Below, piece by piece: positions 1 through 5,123 of a stretch of DNA of 5,123 nt. The notes beneath the pieces are model-generated. The model saw nothing but the letters and a program-made list of their open reading frames with translations, was not told the DNA's origin and did no database searches. The position numbers were made by a program, and so were the translations under genes. Position 1 is the stretch's first letter; each line of letters opens with the position of its first letter. Source of the stretch: Gammaproteobacteria bacterium (GTDB lineage Bacteria > Pseudomonadota > Gammaproteobacteria > UBA5335 > SLRW01); NCBI GenBank assembly GCA_007134115.1, contig SLLK01000197.1:1-5123 (forward strand). The letters are read 5' to 3'.

Positions 1-277
1 GAAAGTCCGGCACAAAATAGATGCGTGGCTGGCTGGATTGCAGCACAAAGCGCAGAAAATCTCCGGGGTCATCGGTGTTCTCGAATACCGGCAGGTCCTC
101 GATGTCGATGCGCCGCGCGCCTTCGGTGATGCTCCAGCGAACCAGTGGCCGTCCCAATCGCGGGATCAGGCGCCGGAACATGTCCAGCACCCGTTGTTCC
201 TCGTGGGTTTCAACGGCAATCAGTGGTACCTGGGAGCGCAGCAATACTTCGAGATCGTGGATATCGTTGGCAGCCAT
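1..277 (-). CDS. AAA-family ATPase, Ycf46-like, N-terminal fragment
   Basis: Reading the minus strand from the ATG at 277 gives 92 complete codons, open to the left edge. The protein starts MAANDIHDLEVLLRSQVPL and continues with IAVETHEEQRV, RWSITEGARRIDI and QPRIYFVPDF. This layout (a short helix with LLRSQVPLI, an ETHEE segment, then RWS.TEG, then a strand ending in a hydrophobic-DF turn) matches my memory of the N-terminal domain of bacterial Ycf46-like AAA ATPases of roughly 500 residues. The Walker A and B motifs would lie outside the window, so ATPase activity is inferred from the family only. An AGGGA stretch about eight bases before the ATG is a fair ribosome binding site and supports this start. 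The gene lies 73 bases downstream of the DUF4124 gene on the same strand and may share its transcript. The cellular role of this family in non-photosynthetic bacteria is not known to me. Confidence 0.72.
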   Translation of the reverse strand, partial: MAANDIHDLEVLLRSQVPLIAVETHEEQRVLDMFRRLIPRLGRPLVRWSITEGARRIDIEDLPVFENTDDPGDFLRFVLQSSQPRIYFVPDF

Positions 278-329
278 GGCCTGTTCCCTGTGATGGATTC
301 ACTGGTGATTGACGTACAACGGCGATGGT

Positions 330-350
330 CACGCGCCCCGCTGTCGCGTG
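330..350 (-). other. GC-rich hairpin directly after the DUF4124 stop codon
   Basis: CACGCG at 330-335 pairs perfectly with CGCGTG at 345-350 around a nine-base loop. The hairpin begins immediately after the TAA stop (351-353) of the minus-strand DUF4124 gene. No T-tract follows on the minus strand, so it is not a typical intrinsic terminator. It could be an mRNA 3' stabiliser or a weak pause between this gene and the AAA ATPase gene, or it may be chance in GC-rich DNA. Confidence 0.25.
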
Positions 351-875
351 TTACTGCGAGGGTGGCGGCCTGATCGGGTCGCGGGGAATCATGCGCGATG
401 GCTGGCGGATATGGAATGTCACCGGCGATGACGCGGCCACTTCATCGCTGCCTTCCATCACATTGGCGCGGACTTCGTAGGTACCCCGATCGAGTTCGCC
501 AAGGTTTGCGCCGGACCCTTCCGCGACCGCCTCGCCGTCGAGCAGAATGATGATGCGATGGCCCGGGCGTAACTGCGGCGAGACATTGACGCTGACAGAT
601 ACGTCGCCCTCGGCACGCCAGATAATCTGGTCCTGCTCGGGCCGGGTGATGCGTACGCTGTCGTAGCTGAACGTTTCGGCTTCCTGGCGGCTGGCAGGTT
701 GGGTCACCGGCGCCGCCTCGAAGGTTTCCATGGGCCGCGTTTCGACCTTTTCGGCACCGTCACGCTGCTGGTCGCTGTAGTGCACATTGCCGTCTTCATC
801 GACCCAGCGATAAATCTCCCCGGCGCCCCCAGTCACGGGCACCCATATCAAAGCCAGCAGCAACAGGATTCTCAT
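351..875 (-). CDS. Exported DUF4124-domain protein
   Basis: The 174-residue product starts at the ATG at 875. Residues 1-19 form a signal peptide (MRILLLLALIWVPVTGGAG), with likely cleavage just before EIYRW. Residues 20-36 (EIYRWVDEDGNVHYSDQ) are the signature of the DUF4124 domain. A linker rich in T, P, E and A follows at about 45-70. A second domain at about 73-158 (SVRITRPEQDQIIW, GDVSVSVNVSPQLRPGHRI, ELDRGTYEVRANV, PVTFHIRQ) reads like an Ig-like beta-sandwich. The C-terminus is proline-rich (RPPPSQ). Known of the family: proteins of this architecture sit next to ntrB in many gammaproteobacteria and have no assigned function. The periplasmic location is inferred from the signal peptide. 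The reading frame extends upstream to 1007, but that would bury the signal peptide, so 875 is preferred. No clear Shine-Dalgarno sequence precedes it. The gene points away from ntrB. Confidence 0.88.
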   Translation of the reverse strand: MRILLLLALIWVPVTGGAGEIYRWVDEDGNVHYSDQQRDGAEKVETRPMETFEAAPVTQPASRQEAETFSYDSVRITRPEQDQIIWRAEGDVSVSVNVSPQLRPGHRIIILLDGEAVAEGSGANLGELDRGTYEVRANVMEGSDEVAASSPVTFHIRQPSRMIPRDPIRPPPSQ

Positions 876-881
876 AGCCCA

Positions 882-910
882 ACCATAGCTCTGCGCCCGT
901 TGTTCGGCAA
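882..910 (-). promoter_or_regulatory. Candidate sigma70 promoter for the DUF4124 gene
   Basis: On the minus strand TTGCCG (910-905) and TATGGT (887-882) are separated by exactly 17 bases. Each matches four of six consensus positions. Transcription would begin at about 876-875, on the ATG itself, giving a leaderless or nearly leaderless mRNA. That agrees with the lack of a ribosome binding site. The call rests on weak hexamer matches only. Confidence 0.28.
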
Positions 911-943
911 GACGTTCCGCGGCACGACGACCGAACCGCCGAT

Positions 944-972
944 TTGCACCATTTTGGTGCGGCGCGCACAAT
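944..972 (+). promoter_or_regulatory. Candidate sigma70 promoter for ntrBC, overlapped by the NtrC site
   Basis: TTGCAC (944-949) and CACAAT (967-972) are 17 bases apart and match the -35 and -10 consensus at three and four of six positions. Transcription would start near 979, giving an ntrB leader of about 85 bases. The NtrC operator at 946-960 covers the -35 element and spacer, so bound NtrC would block polymerase. This resembles the known repression of the E. coli glnL promoter by NtrC. The hexamers are weak and the call is tentative. Confidence 0.25.
945..961. promoter_or_regulatory. NtrC (NRI) binding site
   Basis: GCACCATTTTGGTGC at 946-960 is a perfect inverted repeat (GCACCA, TTT, TGGTGC). 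It fits the GCAC-N7-GTGC spacing of enteric NtrC sites and keeps the T before the left half. It lies between the divergent DUF4124 and ntrB genes, 70 bases from the first start codon and 102 bases from the second. The presence of ntrBC directly downstream makes autoregulation the natural reading. A second TGCACCAT half-site occurs at 1057-1064, over the ntrB start codon. Whether NtrC activates or represses here cannot be told from sequence. Confidence 0.75.
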
Positions 973-998
973 GCCATTGGGTACCAGCCCCCTGATGC

Positions 999-1017
999 GC
1001 CTGCCAACAGGCTTTTT
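999..1017 (+). terminator. Short terminator-like hairpin in the ntrB leader region
   Basis: GCCTG (999-1003) pairs with CAGGC (1008-1012) around a CCAA tetraloop and is followed by five T residues (1013-1017). The stem is only five base pairs and the T-tract is short, so termination would be partial at best. A second CAGGC at 1018-1022 could pair with the same left arm instead and dissolve the terminator shape. The hairpin might stop readthrough into ntrB or attenuate a transcript started near 979. Confidence 0.3.
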
Positions 1018-1034
1018 CAGGCATTTGCCGAAAC

Positions 1035-1050
1035 TGGTTTGTTTTTTGCA
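1035..1050 (+). promoter_or_regulatory. Candidate sigma54 (-24/-12) element before ntrB
   Basis: TGGTTTGTTTTTTGCA has the obligatory GG (1036-1037) and GC (1048-1049) separated by exactly ten bases, with TTGCA at the -12 box. The -24 box is weak after TGG (TTTG instead of CACG). The predicted start is about 1061, which puts the NtrC operator centre (953) near -108, a classical enhancer distance. Against it, the transcript would have only about two bases before the ATG at 1063 and would exclude the ribosome binding site at 1052-1056. Confidence 0.28.
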
Positions 1051-1062
1051 TGGGAGTGCACC

Positions 1063-2175
1063 ATGAACACTCACGATATGAACGTTCCCGCCCTGAACGA
1101 CGATGCCCAGGCCTATTTGCTGGACCATCTGACCACGGCGGTGCTGTTTCTGGACAAAGCGCTTTGCGTCGGCTACATGAATTCAGCCGCTGAGGCCTTG
1201 TTCGGCGTGAGTGCGCGCCAGTTGACCGGGCTTTCGGTCAAGGCGCTGATTCCAGAAAGCGAGGCGCTGTTCCACAAGTTCAAGCGTGCCCTGACTTCCG
1301 GCGATCCATATACCGAGCGCGAGGTCCGGTTGCCCCTGACCATGCAGGACCACGTGATGGTGGATTACGCGGTGACGCCGCTGGCGCATGCCAGTCACCC
1401 GCACGGCCTGGTGGTGGAGATCATGCATCTGGACCGGCACCTGCGTATTTCCCGCGAGGAAAACCTGCTCGCGCAGCAACAGGCTTCGCGCGCCGTGGTG
1501 CGGGGCCTGGCCCACGAGATCAAGAACCCGCTGGGTGGACTGCGCGGCGCGGCGCAGTTGCTGGCCCGCGAGCTGGATAATCCGGAACTGCGCGAATACA
1601 CCCGCATCATTATGGGCGAGGCCGATCGCCTGAAGAATCTGGTCAACGCCCTGCTCGGTCCCACCAAACCGCCGCGCCGCCAAACGGTGAATATCCACCA
1701 GGTACTTGAGCACGTGCGCGCCCTGGTGCAGGCCGAAGGGCATGAGGGCGTGGCCTTTCTCACCGACTACGACCCCAGTTTGCCGGACCTCGAGGCCGAT
1801 CCCGACCAGTTGATCCAGGCCGTGCTCAATATCGTGCGCAACGCGGTGGAAGCAGTCGCCGAACAGGCCCAGCTTGGCGAGGACGCGCGCATTACCCTGC
1901 GCACCCGGGCCCAGCGCCAGCTCACCATTGGCCAGCATCGTTATCGGCTGGTGGTGCGCGTGGATGTGCTGGATAACGGTCCCGGCATCGCGCCGGATTT
2001 TCTGGAGAACATTTTTTATCCCATGGTGACGGGTCGCCCCGAGGGCACAGGCCTGGGTCTGAGCATTGCCCAGGACCTGGTCAACCGGCAGGGCGGGCTC
2101 ATCGAGTCCAACAGCCGACCGGGTCACACCCGTTTTACCCTGTTCTTACCGCTGGAGCCGCCGCATGAACGCTGA
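1063..2175 (+). CDS. ntrB: Nitrogen regulation sensor kinase/phosphatase NtrB (NRII)
   Basis: This 370-residue cytosolic histidine kinase (E. coli GlnL has about 349 residues) phosphorylates NtrC under nitrogen limitation and, when bound by PII, dephosphorylates it. A PAS domain spans about residues 15-125 and there are no membrane segments. The H-box VRGLAHEIKNPLGG carries His151, and the following E152-x-x-N155 fits the phosphatase motif. The ATPase domain shows the N-box (NIVRNAVEA, N256 and N260), the G1 box DNGPGI (D304), FYPMVTGR, and the G2 box GTGLGLS (328-334). The match to enteric NtrB is close, including DYDPSLP and WPGHT-like RPGHT near the end. The ATG at 1063 is chosen because GGGAG lies seven bases before it. 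A TTG at 1039 would be upstream of that site, and Met6 at 1078 lacks one. The stop overlaps the ntrC start, indicating one transcript with coupled translation. Confidence 0.97.
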   Translation: MNTHDMNVPALNDDAQAYLLDHLTTAVLFLDKALCVGYMNSAAEALFGVSARQLTGLSVKALIPESEALFHKFKRALTSGDPYTEREVRLPLTMQDHVMVDYAVTPLAHASHPHGLVVEIMHLDRHLRISREENLLAQQQASRAVVRGLAHEIKNPLGGLRGAAQLLARELDNPELREYTRIIMGEADRLKNLVNALLGPTKPPRRQTVNIHQVLEHVRALVQAEGHEGVAFLTDYDPSLPDLEADPDQLIQAVLNIVRNAVEAVAEQAQLGEDARITLRTRAQRQLTIGQHRYRLVVRVDVLDNGPGIAPDFLENIFYPMVTGRPEGTGLGLSIAQDLVNRQGGLIESNSRPGHTRFTLFLPLEPPHER

Positions 2176-3595
2176 TTCCAATCGTCCTGTCCGGGTGTGG
2201 ATCGTGGACGATGATCGTTCCATCCGCTGGGTGCTGGAGCGTGCCTTTCGTAATGAGGGCATGCAGGCGCAGAGCTTCGAGAATGCCGACGGCGTGATCG
2301 AGGCACTGCGCAAGCAATCGCCGGACGTCATCATGACGGACATTCGCATGCCGGGTGACGACGGACTGGTGCTGTTGCAACGCATTCGCGAGCATGACCC
2401 CGAGATGCCGGTGATTGTGATCACCGCCCATTCCGATCTGGACAGCGCCGTACAGGCTTATGAAGGTGGCGCCTTCGAGTACCTGCCCAAGCCCTTCGAC
2501 GTGGATGACGCGGTGGAGCTGGTGCGCCGTGCCTGCAAGCATCGCGAAGAGCATGCCGAATCGCGCCGCGAGCCCCCCGAGGAAAGCGCGGACATTCCGG
2601 CGATTATTGGCGAAGCGCCGGCCATGCAGGAAGTGTTTCGTGCCATCGGGCGCCTGACCCGATCCCATATCACCGTGATGATTACCGGTGAGTCGGGCAC
2701 CGGCAAGGAGCTGGTGGCCGGCGCGCTGCACCAGCACAGTCCGCGCCAGGGCAAGCCGTTTATAGCCCTGAACACGGCGGCCATTCCCCGTGACTTGCTG
2801 GAATCCGAACTGTTTGGCCACGAGCGGGGTGCCTTTACCGGCGCGCAGGCGCAGCGGCGGGGCCGTTTCGAACAGGCCGACGGCGGCACATTGTTCCTCG
2901 ACGAGATCGGGGATATGCCCGCCGAGCTGCAGACCCGCCTGCTGCGCGTGCTCGCAGACGGCCAGTTCTACCGGGTCGGCGGCCATACCCCGGTGCAGGT
3001 GGACGTACGCATCATCGCCGCCACCCATCAGAATCTGGAAGACGCGGTCAAGGACGGTCGTTTTCGCGAGGATCTTTTCCACCGCCTGAACGTCATTCGC
3101 GTGCACATTCCGCCGTTGCGCGAGCGCAGCGAGGACATTCCCCTGCTGTTGCGTCACTTCCTGGCCAGCGCCGCGCGTGAACTGGAAGTGGAAACCAAGG
3201 TGCTCAGCCCCGACGTAGAGCAGTACCTGTCCACGCTGGAGTGGCCGGGTAACGTGCGCCAGATGGAAAACATCTGCCGCTGGCTCACGGTGATGGGCTC
3301 CGGTCGCGAGATTCACACCGAGGACTTGCCCCCCGCACTGCGCCCGGGCCATGAGGCCACTTCTTCCGGTACGGTCAGCGAGCCACTGGACTGGGAGGAC
3401 GCCCTGCGTCGCTGGGCTGAACAACGCCTGGCAACCGGCGCCGAGAGCTTGCTGGACACAGCCCTGCCCGCCTTTGAGCGCATCATGATCAATGCCGCCC
3501 TGCGCCAGACCGGCGGCAAGCGCCAGGATGCAGCGCGCCTGCTGGGCTGGGGGCGCAACACGCTGACCCGGAAAATCCGCGAATTGGGCTTATAA
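2165..3595 (+). CDS. ntrC: Nitrogen regulation response regulator NtrC (NRI), sigma54 activator
   Basis: The 476-residue product (E. coli NtrC has about 469) is phosphorylated by NtrB and then activates sigma54 promoters of nitrogen-assimilation genes. The receiver domain (about 9-125) has the acidic pocket D15-D17, phospho-acceptor D59 in MTDIRMPGDDG, T87 and K109. The AAA+ domain (about 147-385) has Walker A GESGTGKE (175-182), the sigma54-contacting GAFTGA loop (222-227), Walker B FLDE (244-247), arginine-finger region REDLFHRL (301-308) and WPGNVRQ (360-366). A Fis-type helix-turn-helix occupies about 444-474 (QDAARLLGWGRNTLTRKI). All key residues are present, so the protein should be functional. 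The ATG at 2165 overlaps the end of ntrB by 11 bases, and GGAG seven bases upstream, inside ntrB, serves as ribosome binding site. No canonical intrinsic terminator directly follows the TAA. The next feature is an inverted-repeat element. Confidence 0.98.
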   Translation: MNADSNRPVRVWIVDDDRSIRWVLERAFRNEGMQAQSFENADGVIEALRKQSPDVIMTDIRMPGDDGLVLLQRIREHDPEMPVIVITAHSDLDSAVQAYEGGAFEYLPKPFDVDDAVELVRRACKHREEHAESRREPPEESADIPAIIGEAPAMQEVFRAIGRLTRSHITVMITGESGTGKELVAGALHQHSPRQGKPFIALNTAAIPRDLLESELFGHERGAFTGAQAQRRGRFEQADGGTLFLDEIGDMPAELQTRLLRVLADGQFYRVGGHTPVQVDVRIIAATHQNLEDAVKDGRFREDLFHRLNVIRVHIPPLRERSEDIPLLLRHFLASAARELEVETKVLSPDVEQYLSTLEWPGNVRQMENICRWLTVMGSGREIHTEDLPPALRPGHEATSSGTVSEPLDWEDALRRWAEQRLATGAESLLDTALPAFERIMINAALRQTGGKRQDAARLLGWGRNTLTRKIRELGL

Positions 3596-3608
3596 AAAGG
3601 GACGATCA

Positions 3609-3640
3609 GCCGCGAAATCAACGCGAAATATGCGCGAGAT
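3609..3640 (+). repeat. Left arm of the inverted-repeat element
   Basis: After a leading G, the three 11-base units are CCGCGAAATCA (3610-3620), ACGCGAAATAT (3621-3631) and GCGCGAGATCA (3632-3642, the last two bases beyond the matched arm). The 11-base spacing places each copy on about the same face of the helix. The first unit can also pair locally with TTCGCGG at 3644-3650. Confidence 0.8.
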
Positions 3641-3714
3641 CAATTCGCGGGGTAAAGAAGGGGGAGGCCGATAGCCTGGTTTCGCACCAATCCCTGCCGG
3701 CGTCGATGTCGTCA

Positions 3715-3754
3715 CTTCATGCTCTTTACGGCCTTCATGCTCAGCTTTACGCGG
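3715..3754. repeat. Imperfect tandem duplication inside the intergenic element
   Basis: CTTCATGCTC occurs at 3715-3724 and again at 3733-3742, and each copy is followed by TTTACG (3725-3730 and 3746-3751). The second copy has three extra bases (AGC) between the two blocks. The copies abut, so this is a tandem duplication of about 18 bases with a small indel. It is unrelated to the CGCGAAAT units of the arms. No function can be assigned. Confidence 0.7.
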
Positions 3755-3784
3755 TTTTGAAGTTGCCTGTGGCTCTCTTTATCT

Positions 3785-3816
3785 ATTTCGCGCAGATCTC
3801 GCGTCCATTTCGCGGC
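3785..3816 (-). repeat. Right arm of the inverted-repeat element
   Basis: Read on the minus strand the units are CCGCGAAATGG (3815-3805), ACGCGAGATCT (3804-3794) and GCGCGAAATAG (3793-3783). Compared with the left arm, differences fall at five of 32 positions, mostly in the two variable bases at unit ends or as A/G changes within GAAAT. The conserved order of unit first bases shows the arms were copied as a block, not assembled independently. Confidence 0.8.
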
Positions 3817-3840
3817 AACCCCACTTAACCACGCCCCAAC

Positions 3841-5123
3841 CTAATCACGATTCGACCTTCCCGCCGTGCGCGCGACCGGCACACTGGTAATCAACCTCAC
3901 CCCCCGCTTGCGGGTGAAGTAGTTCCACGCCCACTGGGTCATGACCAGCAGTTTGTTGTCGAACTCGATCAAATACATCACGTGCACAAAGACCCAGGTG
4001 ATCCAGGCGGGGAATCCCTTGAGGTGTAGCGGGCCGATATCGGCGACGGCGGCGTTGCGGCCGATGACCGCCATGCTGCCCTTGTCGAAGTACTTGAACG
4101 GTCGCATGGTCTTGTTGCGCCGGCGGCGCTGCAGCAACCGGGCGACATAGCGACCCTGCTGTATGGCCACCGGCGCCACGCCCGGCAACGGCGGTTTGCC
4201 GCCGTGCTCATAATGCGCCAGGTCGCCGATGACGAATATCTCCGGATGCGCCGGCAACGACAGATCCTCGTTGACGATCACCTTGCCGCCGTTATCCAGC
4301 TGCGCATCCACGCGCCGCGCCAGCGCCTGCCCGAACCGTGATGCGCGCACCCCGGCTGCCCACAACACGGTTGCCGCGCGTTGCTGCTGCTCCTGCTCAC
4401 CGCTGCGCAGGGTGATTTGCTCACCGTCAATCGCGGTCACCAGCGTTTGTGTGTGCACGTCCACGCCCAGTTTTTCCAGCGCGTGGCGCGCGGCGCGCGA
4501 GAGATCTTCGGGGTAGGTGGGGAGTATGTGGGCAGCGCCCTCGATCAGCTGGACGCGCGCCTGGCGCGGATCAAAACTGCGGAAATCACGGTGCAGCGTG
4601 TGGTGGGCGAGCTCGCCGATGGCCCCGGCAAGTTCCACGCCGGTGGGGCCGCCGCCCACCACGATGAAGTTGAGCAGCGCGTCGCGCCGCGCCGTGTCGG
4701 TTTCCAGCTCGGCTTCTTCAAAGGCGGAAAAGATACGCTGGCGCATCTCCAGCGCGTGTTCCACCGTCTTGAGGCCCGGCGCGTGTTCGCGCCACTGCTC
4801 GTTGCCGAAGTAGTGATGCTTGACCCCGCTGGCCACAATCAGGATGTCGTAACCGGCTTCGCCGCCGTCGTAGAATACCTTGCGTGCCTCAGGATCCAGG
4901 TCGCGCACGGTGGCCTGCAGCACCTGTACATTACGGCGCCCCCTGAGCACGGCCCGGATGGGCGTGGCGATATCCCCCGGTGACAGCGTGCCGGTGGCTA
5001 CCTGGTAGAGCAGTGGCTGGAACAGGTGGTAGTTGCGTTTGTCGATGACCGTCACCTGGTAGTGACGGTCGCGCGACAGCCGTTGCGCCGCATACAGGCC
5101 GCCGAATCCCCCGCCGACGATGA
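3841..5123 (-). CDS. ndh: Type II NADH:quinone oxidoreductase (NDH-2), N-terminus cut by window edge
   Basis: The frame is open from the right edge to the TAG at 3841-3843, giving 426 residues. It begins inside the FAD-binding Rossmann motif (IVGGGFGGLYAAQRL), so only a few N-terminal residues are missing. Then come NYHLFQPLLYQVATGTLSPGDIA, typical of NDH-2, the second (NADH) Rossmann motif VVGGGPTGVELAGAIGEL (glycines at about 156-161), LWAAGVRAS, and FVIGDLAH (G299, D300), which contacts FAD. The segment PGVAPVAIQQGRYVA (about 313-327) includes the quinone-site AIQQ. The C-terminal region (about 367-402, FPAWITWVFVHVMYLIEF and onward) is hydrophobic to amphipathic, as expected for membrane attachment. 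The enzyme passes electrons from NADH to quinone without pumping protons. A GTG at 5055 is internal and not the true start. The gene converges on ntrC, and no functional link with it is apparent. Confidence 0.93.
   Translation of the reverse strand, partial: IVGGGFGGLYAAQRLSRDRHYQVTVIDKRNYHLFQPLLYQVATGTLSPGDIATPIRAVLRGRRNVQVLQATVRDLDPEARKVFYDGGEAGYDILIVASGVKHHYFGNEQWREHAPGLKTVEHALEMRQRIFSAFEEAELETDTARRDALLNFIVVGGGPTGVELAGAIGELAHHTLHRDFRSFDPRQARVQLIEGAAHILPTYPEDLSRAARHALEKLGVDVHTQTLVTAIDGEQITLRSGEQEQQQRAATVLWAAGVRASRFGQALARRVDAQLDNGGKVIVNEDLSLPAHPEIFVIGDLAHYEHGGKPPLPGVAPVAIQQGRYVARLLQRRRRNKTMRPFKYFDKGSMAVIGRNAAVADIGPLHLKGFPAWITWVFVHVMYLIEFDNKLLVMTQWAWNYFTRKRGVRLITSVPVARTAGRSNRD

Larger units (their letters stand above)
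3609..3816. repeat. 208-base inverted-repeat element with 11-base phased units
   Basis: The arm at 3609-3640 is the reverse complement of 3785-3816 at 27 of 32 positions. Each arm is three 11-base units of consensus nCGCGAAATnn whose first base runs C, A, G in the same order in both arms. The 144-base interior (3641-3784) has no convincing gene. It holds a partial copy (ATTCGCGG, 3643-3650), small hairpins at 3665-3677 (AGGC/GCCT) and 3677-3689 (TGGT/ACCA), and a tandem repeat. The element fills almost the whole gap between the convergent ntrC and NADH dehydrogenase genes, starting 13 bases after ntrC. No target-site duplication is evident in the flanks. It could be a non-autonomous mobile element (MITE-like), a dispersed structural repeat, a phased protein-binding array, or a large bidirectional terminator. 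Only the repeat structure itself is certain. Confidence 0.8.

Noticed and set aside
961..975. Another GG-N10-GC match (GG 961-962, GC 973-974), sigma54-like
   Set aside because: It abuts the NtrC site, leaving no enhancer distance, and the -12 box is ATGCC. A chance match is likely in GC-rich DNA.
699..995. 98-codon plus-strand frame across the DUF4124 gene and the divergent region
   Set aside because: It overlaps the signal peptide and domain of a recognised gene and shows no family resemblance.
876..1007. N-terminal extension of the DUF4124 protein to a TTG at 1007
   Set aside because: It would place 44 basic, low-complexity residues before a clear signal peptide and run through the NtrC operator.
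1183..2127. Long open frame (314 codons) on the minus strand opposite ntrB
   Set aside because: It lies entirely inside a clear ntrB gene, its product resembles no family I know, and long antisense frames are expected opposite GC-rich codons.
2135..3424. Long open frame (429 codons) on the minus strand opposite ntrC
   Set aside because: It is fully antisense to an intact ntrC with all motifs, and its translation has no recognisable domain. It is a shadow frame.
3714..3740. Tiny minus-strand frame MKAVKSMK within the intergenic tandem repeat
   Set aside because: Eight codons with no ribosome binding site, and it arises from the duplicated repeat. No support for translation.
3609..3816. Could the spaced repeats be a CRISPR array or an integron attC site?
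   Set aside because: The units are 11 bases with no unique spacers, and the arms are inverted, so it is not CRISPR. No RYYYAAC/GTTRRRY core pair of an attC site was found at the ends.
3817..3841. G-rich run on the minus strand after the NADH dehydrogenase stop (GG, GGGG, GG, GGGG), possible G-quadruplex
   Set aside because: Only two-tetrad folding would be possible with these runs. That is common by chance in GC-rich genomes.
4381..4983. 200-codon frame on the plus strand opposite the NADH dehydrogenase
   Set aside because: It is antisense to conserved Rossmann-fold coding sequence and has no recognisable features or ribosome binding site.

Overview
The window comes from a GC-rich gammaproteobacterium. 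The evidence is a GlnL/NtrB plus GlnG/NtrC pair closely resembling the enteric proteins, a DUF4124 protein of the kind found beside ntrBC in many gammaproteobacteria, a Ycf46-like AAA protein and a type II NADH dehydrogenase. A sulfur-oxidising or Chromatiales-like lineage would fit, but the sequence does not establish it. No tRNA, rRNA, CRISPR array, transposase or phage gene was seen.

Layout: (1) 1-277, minus strand, is the N-terminal 92 residues of an AAA-family ATPase that runs off the left edge. (2) 351-875, minus, is a small exported DUF4124 protein. (3) 876-1062 is a divergent regulatory region. It holds a near-perfect NtrC operator, sigma70-like elements facing both ways, a short terminator-like hairpin, and a GG-N10-GC (sigma54-type) element just before ntrB. 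(4) 1063-2175 and 2165-3595, plus strand, are ntrB and ntrC, overlapping by 11 bases. (5) 3596-3840 is a 245-base gap between convergent genes. It contains a 208-base element bounded by 32-base inverted arms, each built of three 11-base units, with a separate tandem duplication inside. (6) 3841-5123, minus, is an almost complete type II NADH dehydrogenase that loses only its extreme N-terminus at the right edge.

How the genes work together: NtrB (PII-controlled kinase/phosphatase) and NtrC (sigma54 activator) form the nitrogen-limitation two-component system. The operator upstream suggests that NtrC regulates its own operon and possibly the divergent DUF4124 gene. The NADH dehydrogenase is a respiratory gene with no evident functional link to ntrBC.

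The coding genes are ordinary. The least explained parts are the inverted-repeat element after ntrC and the crowded control region before ntrB.
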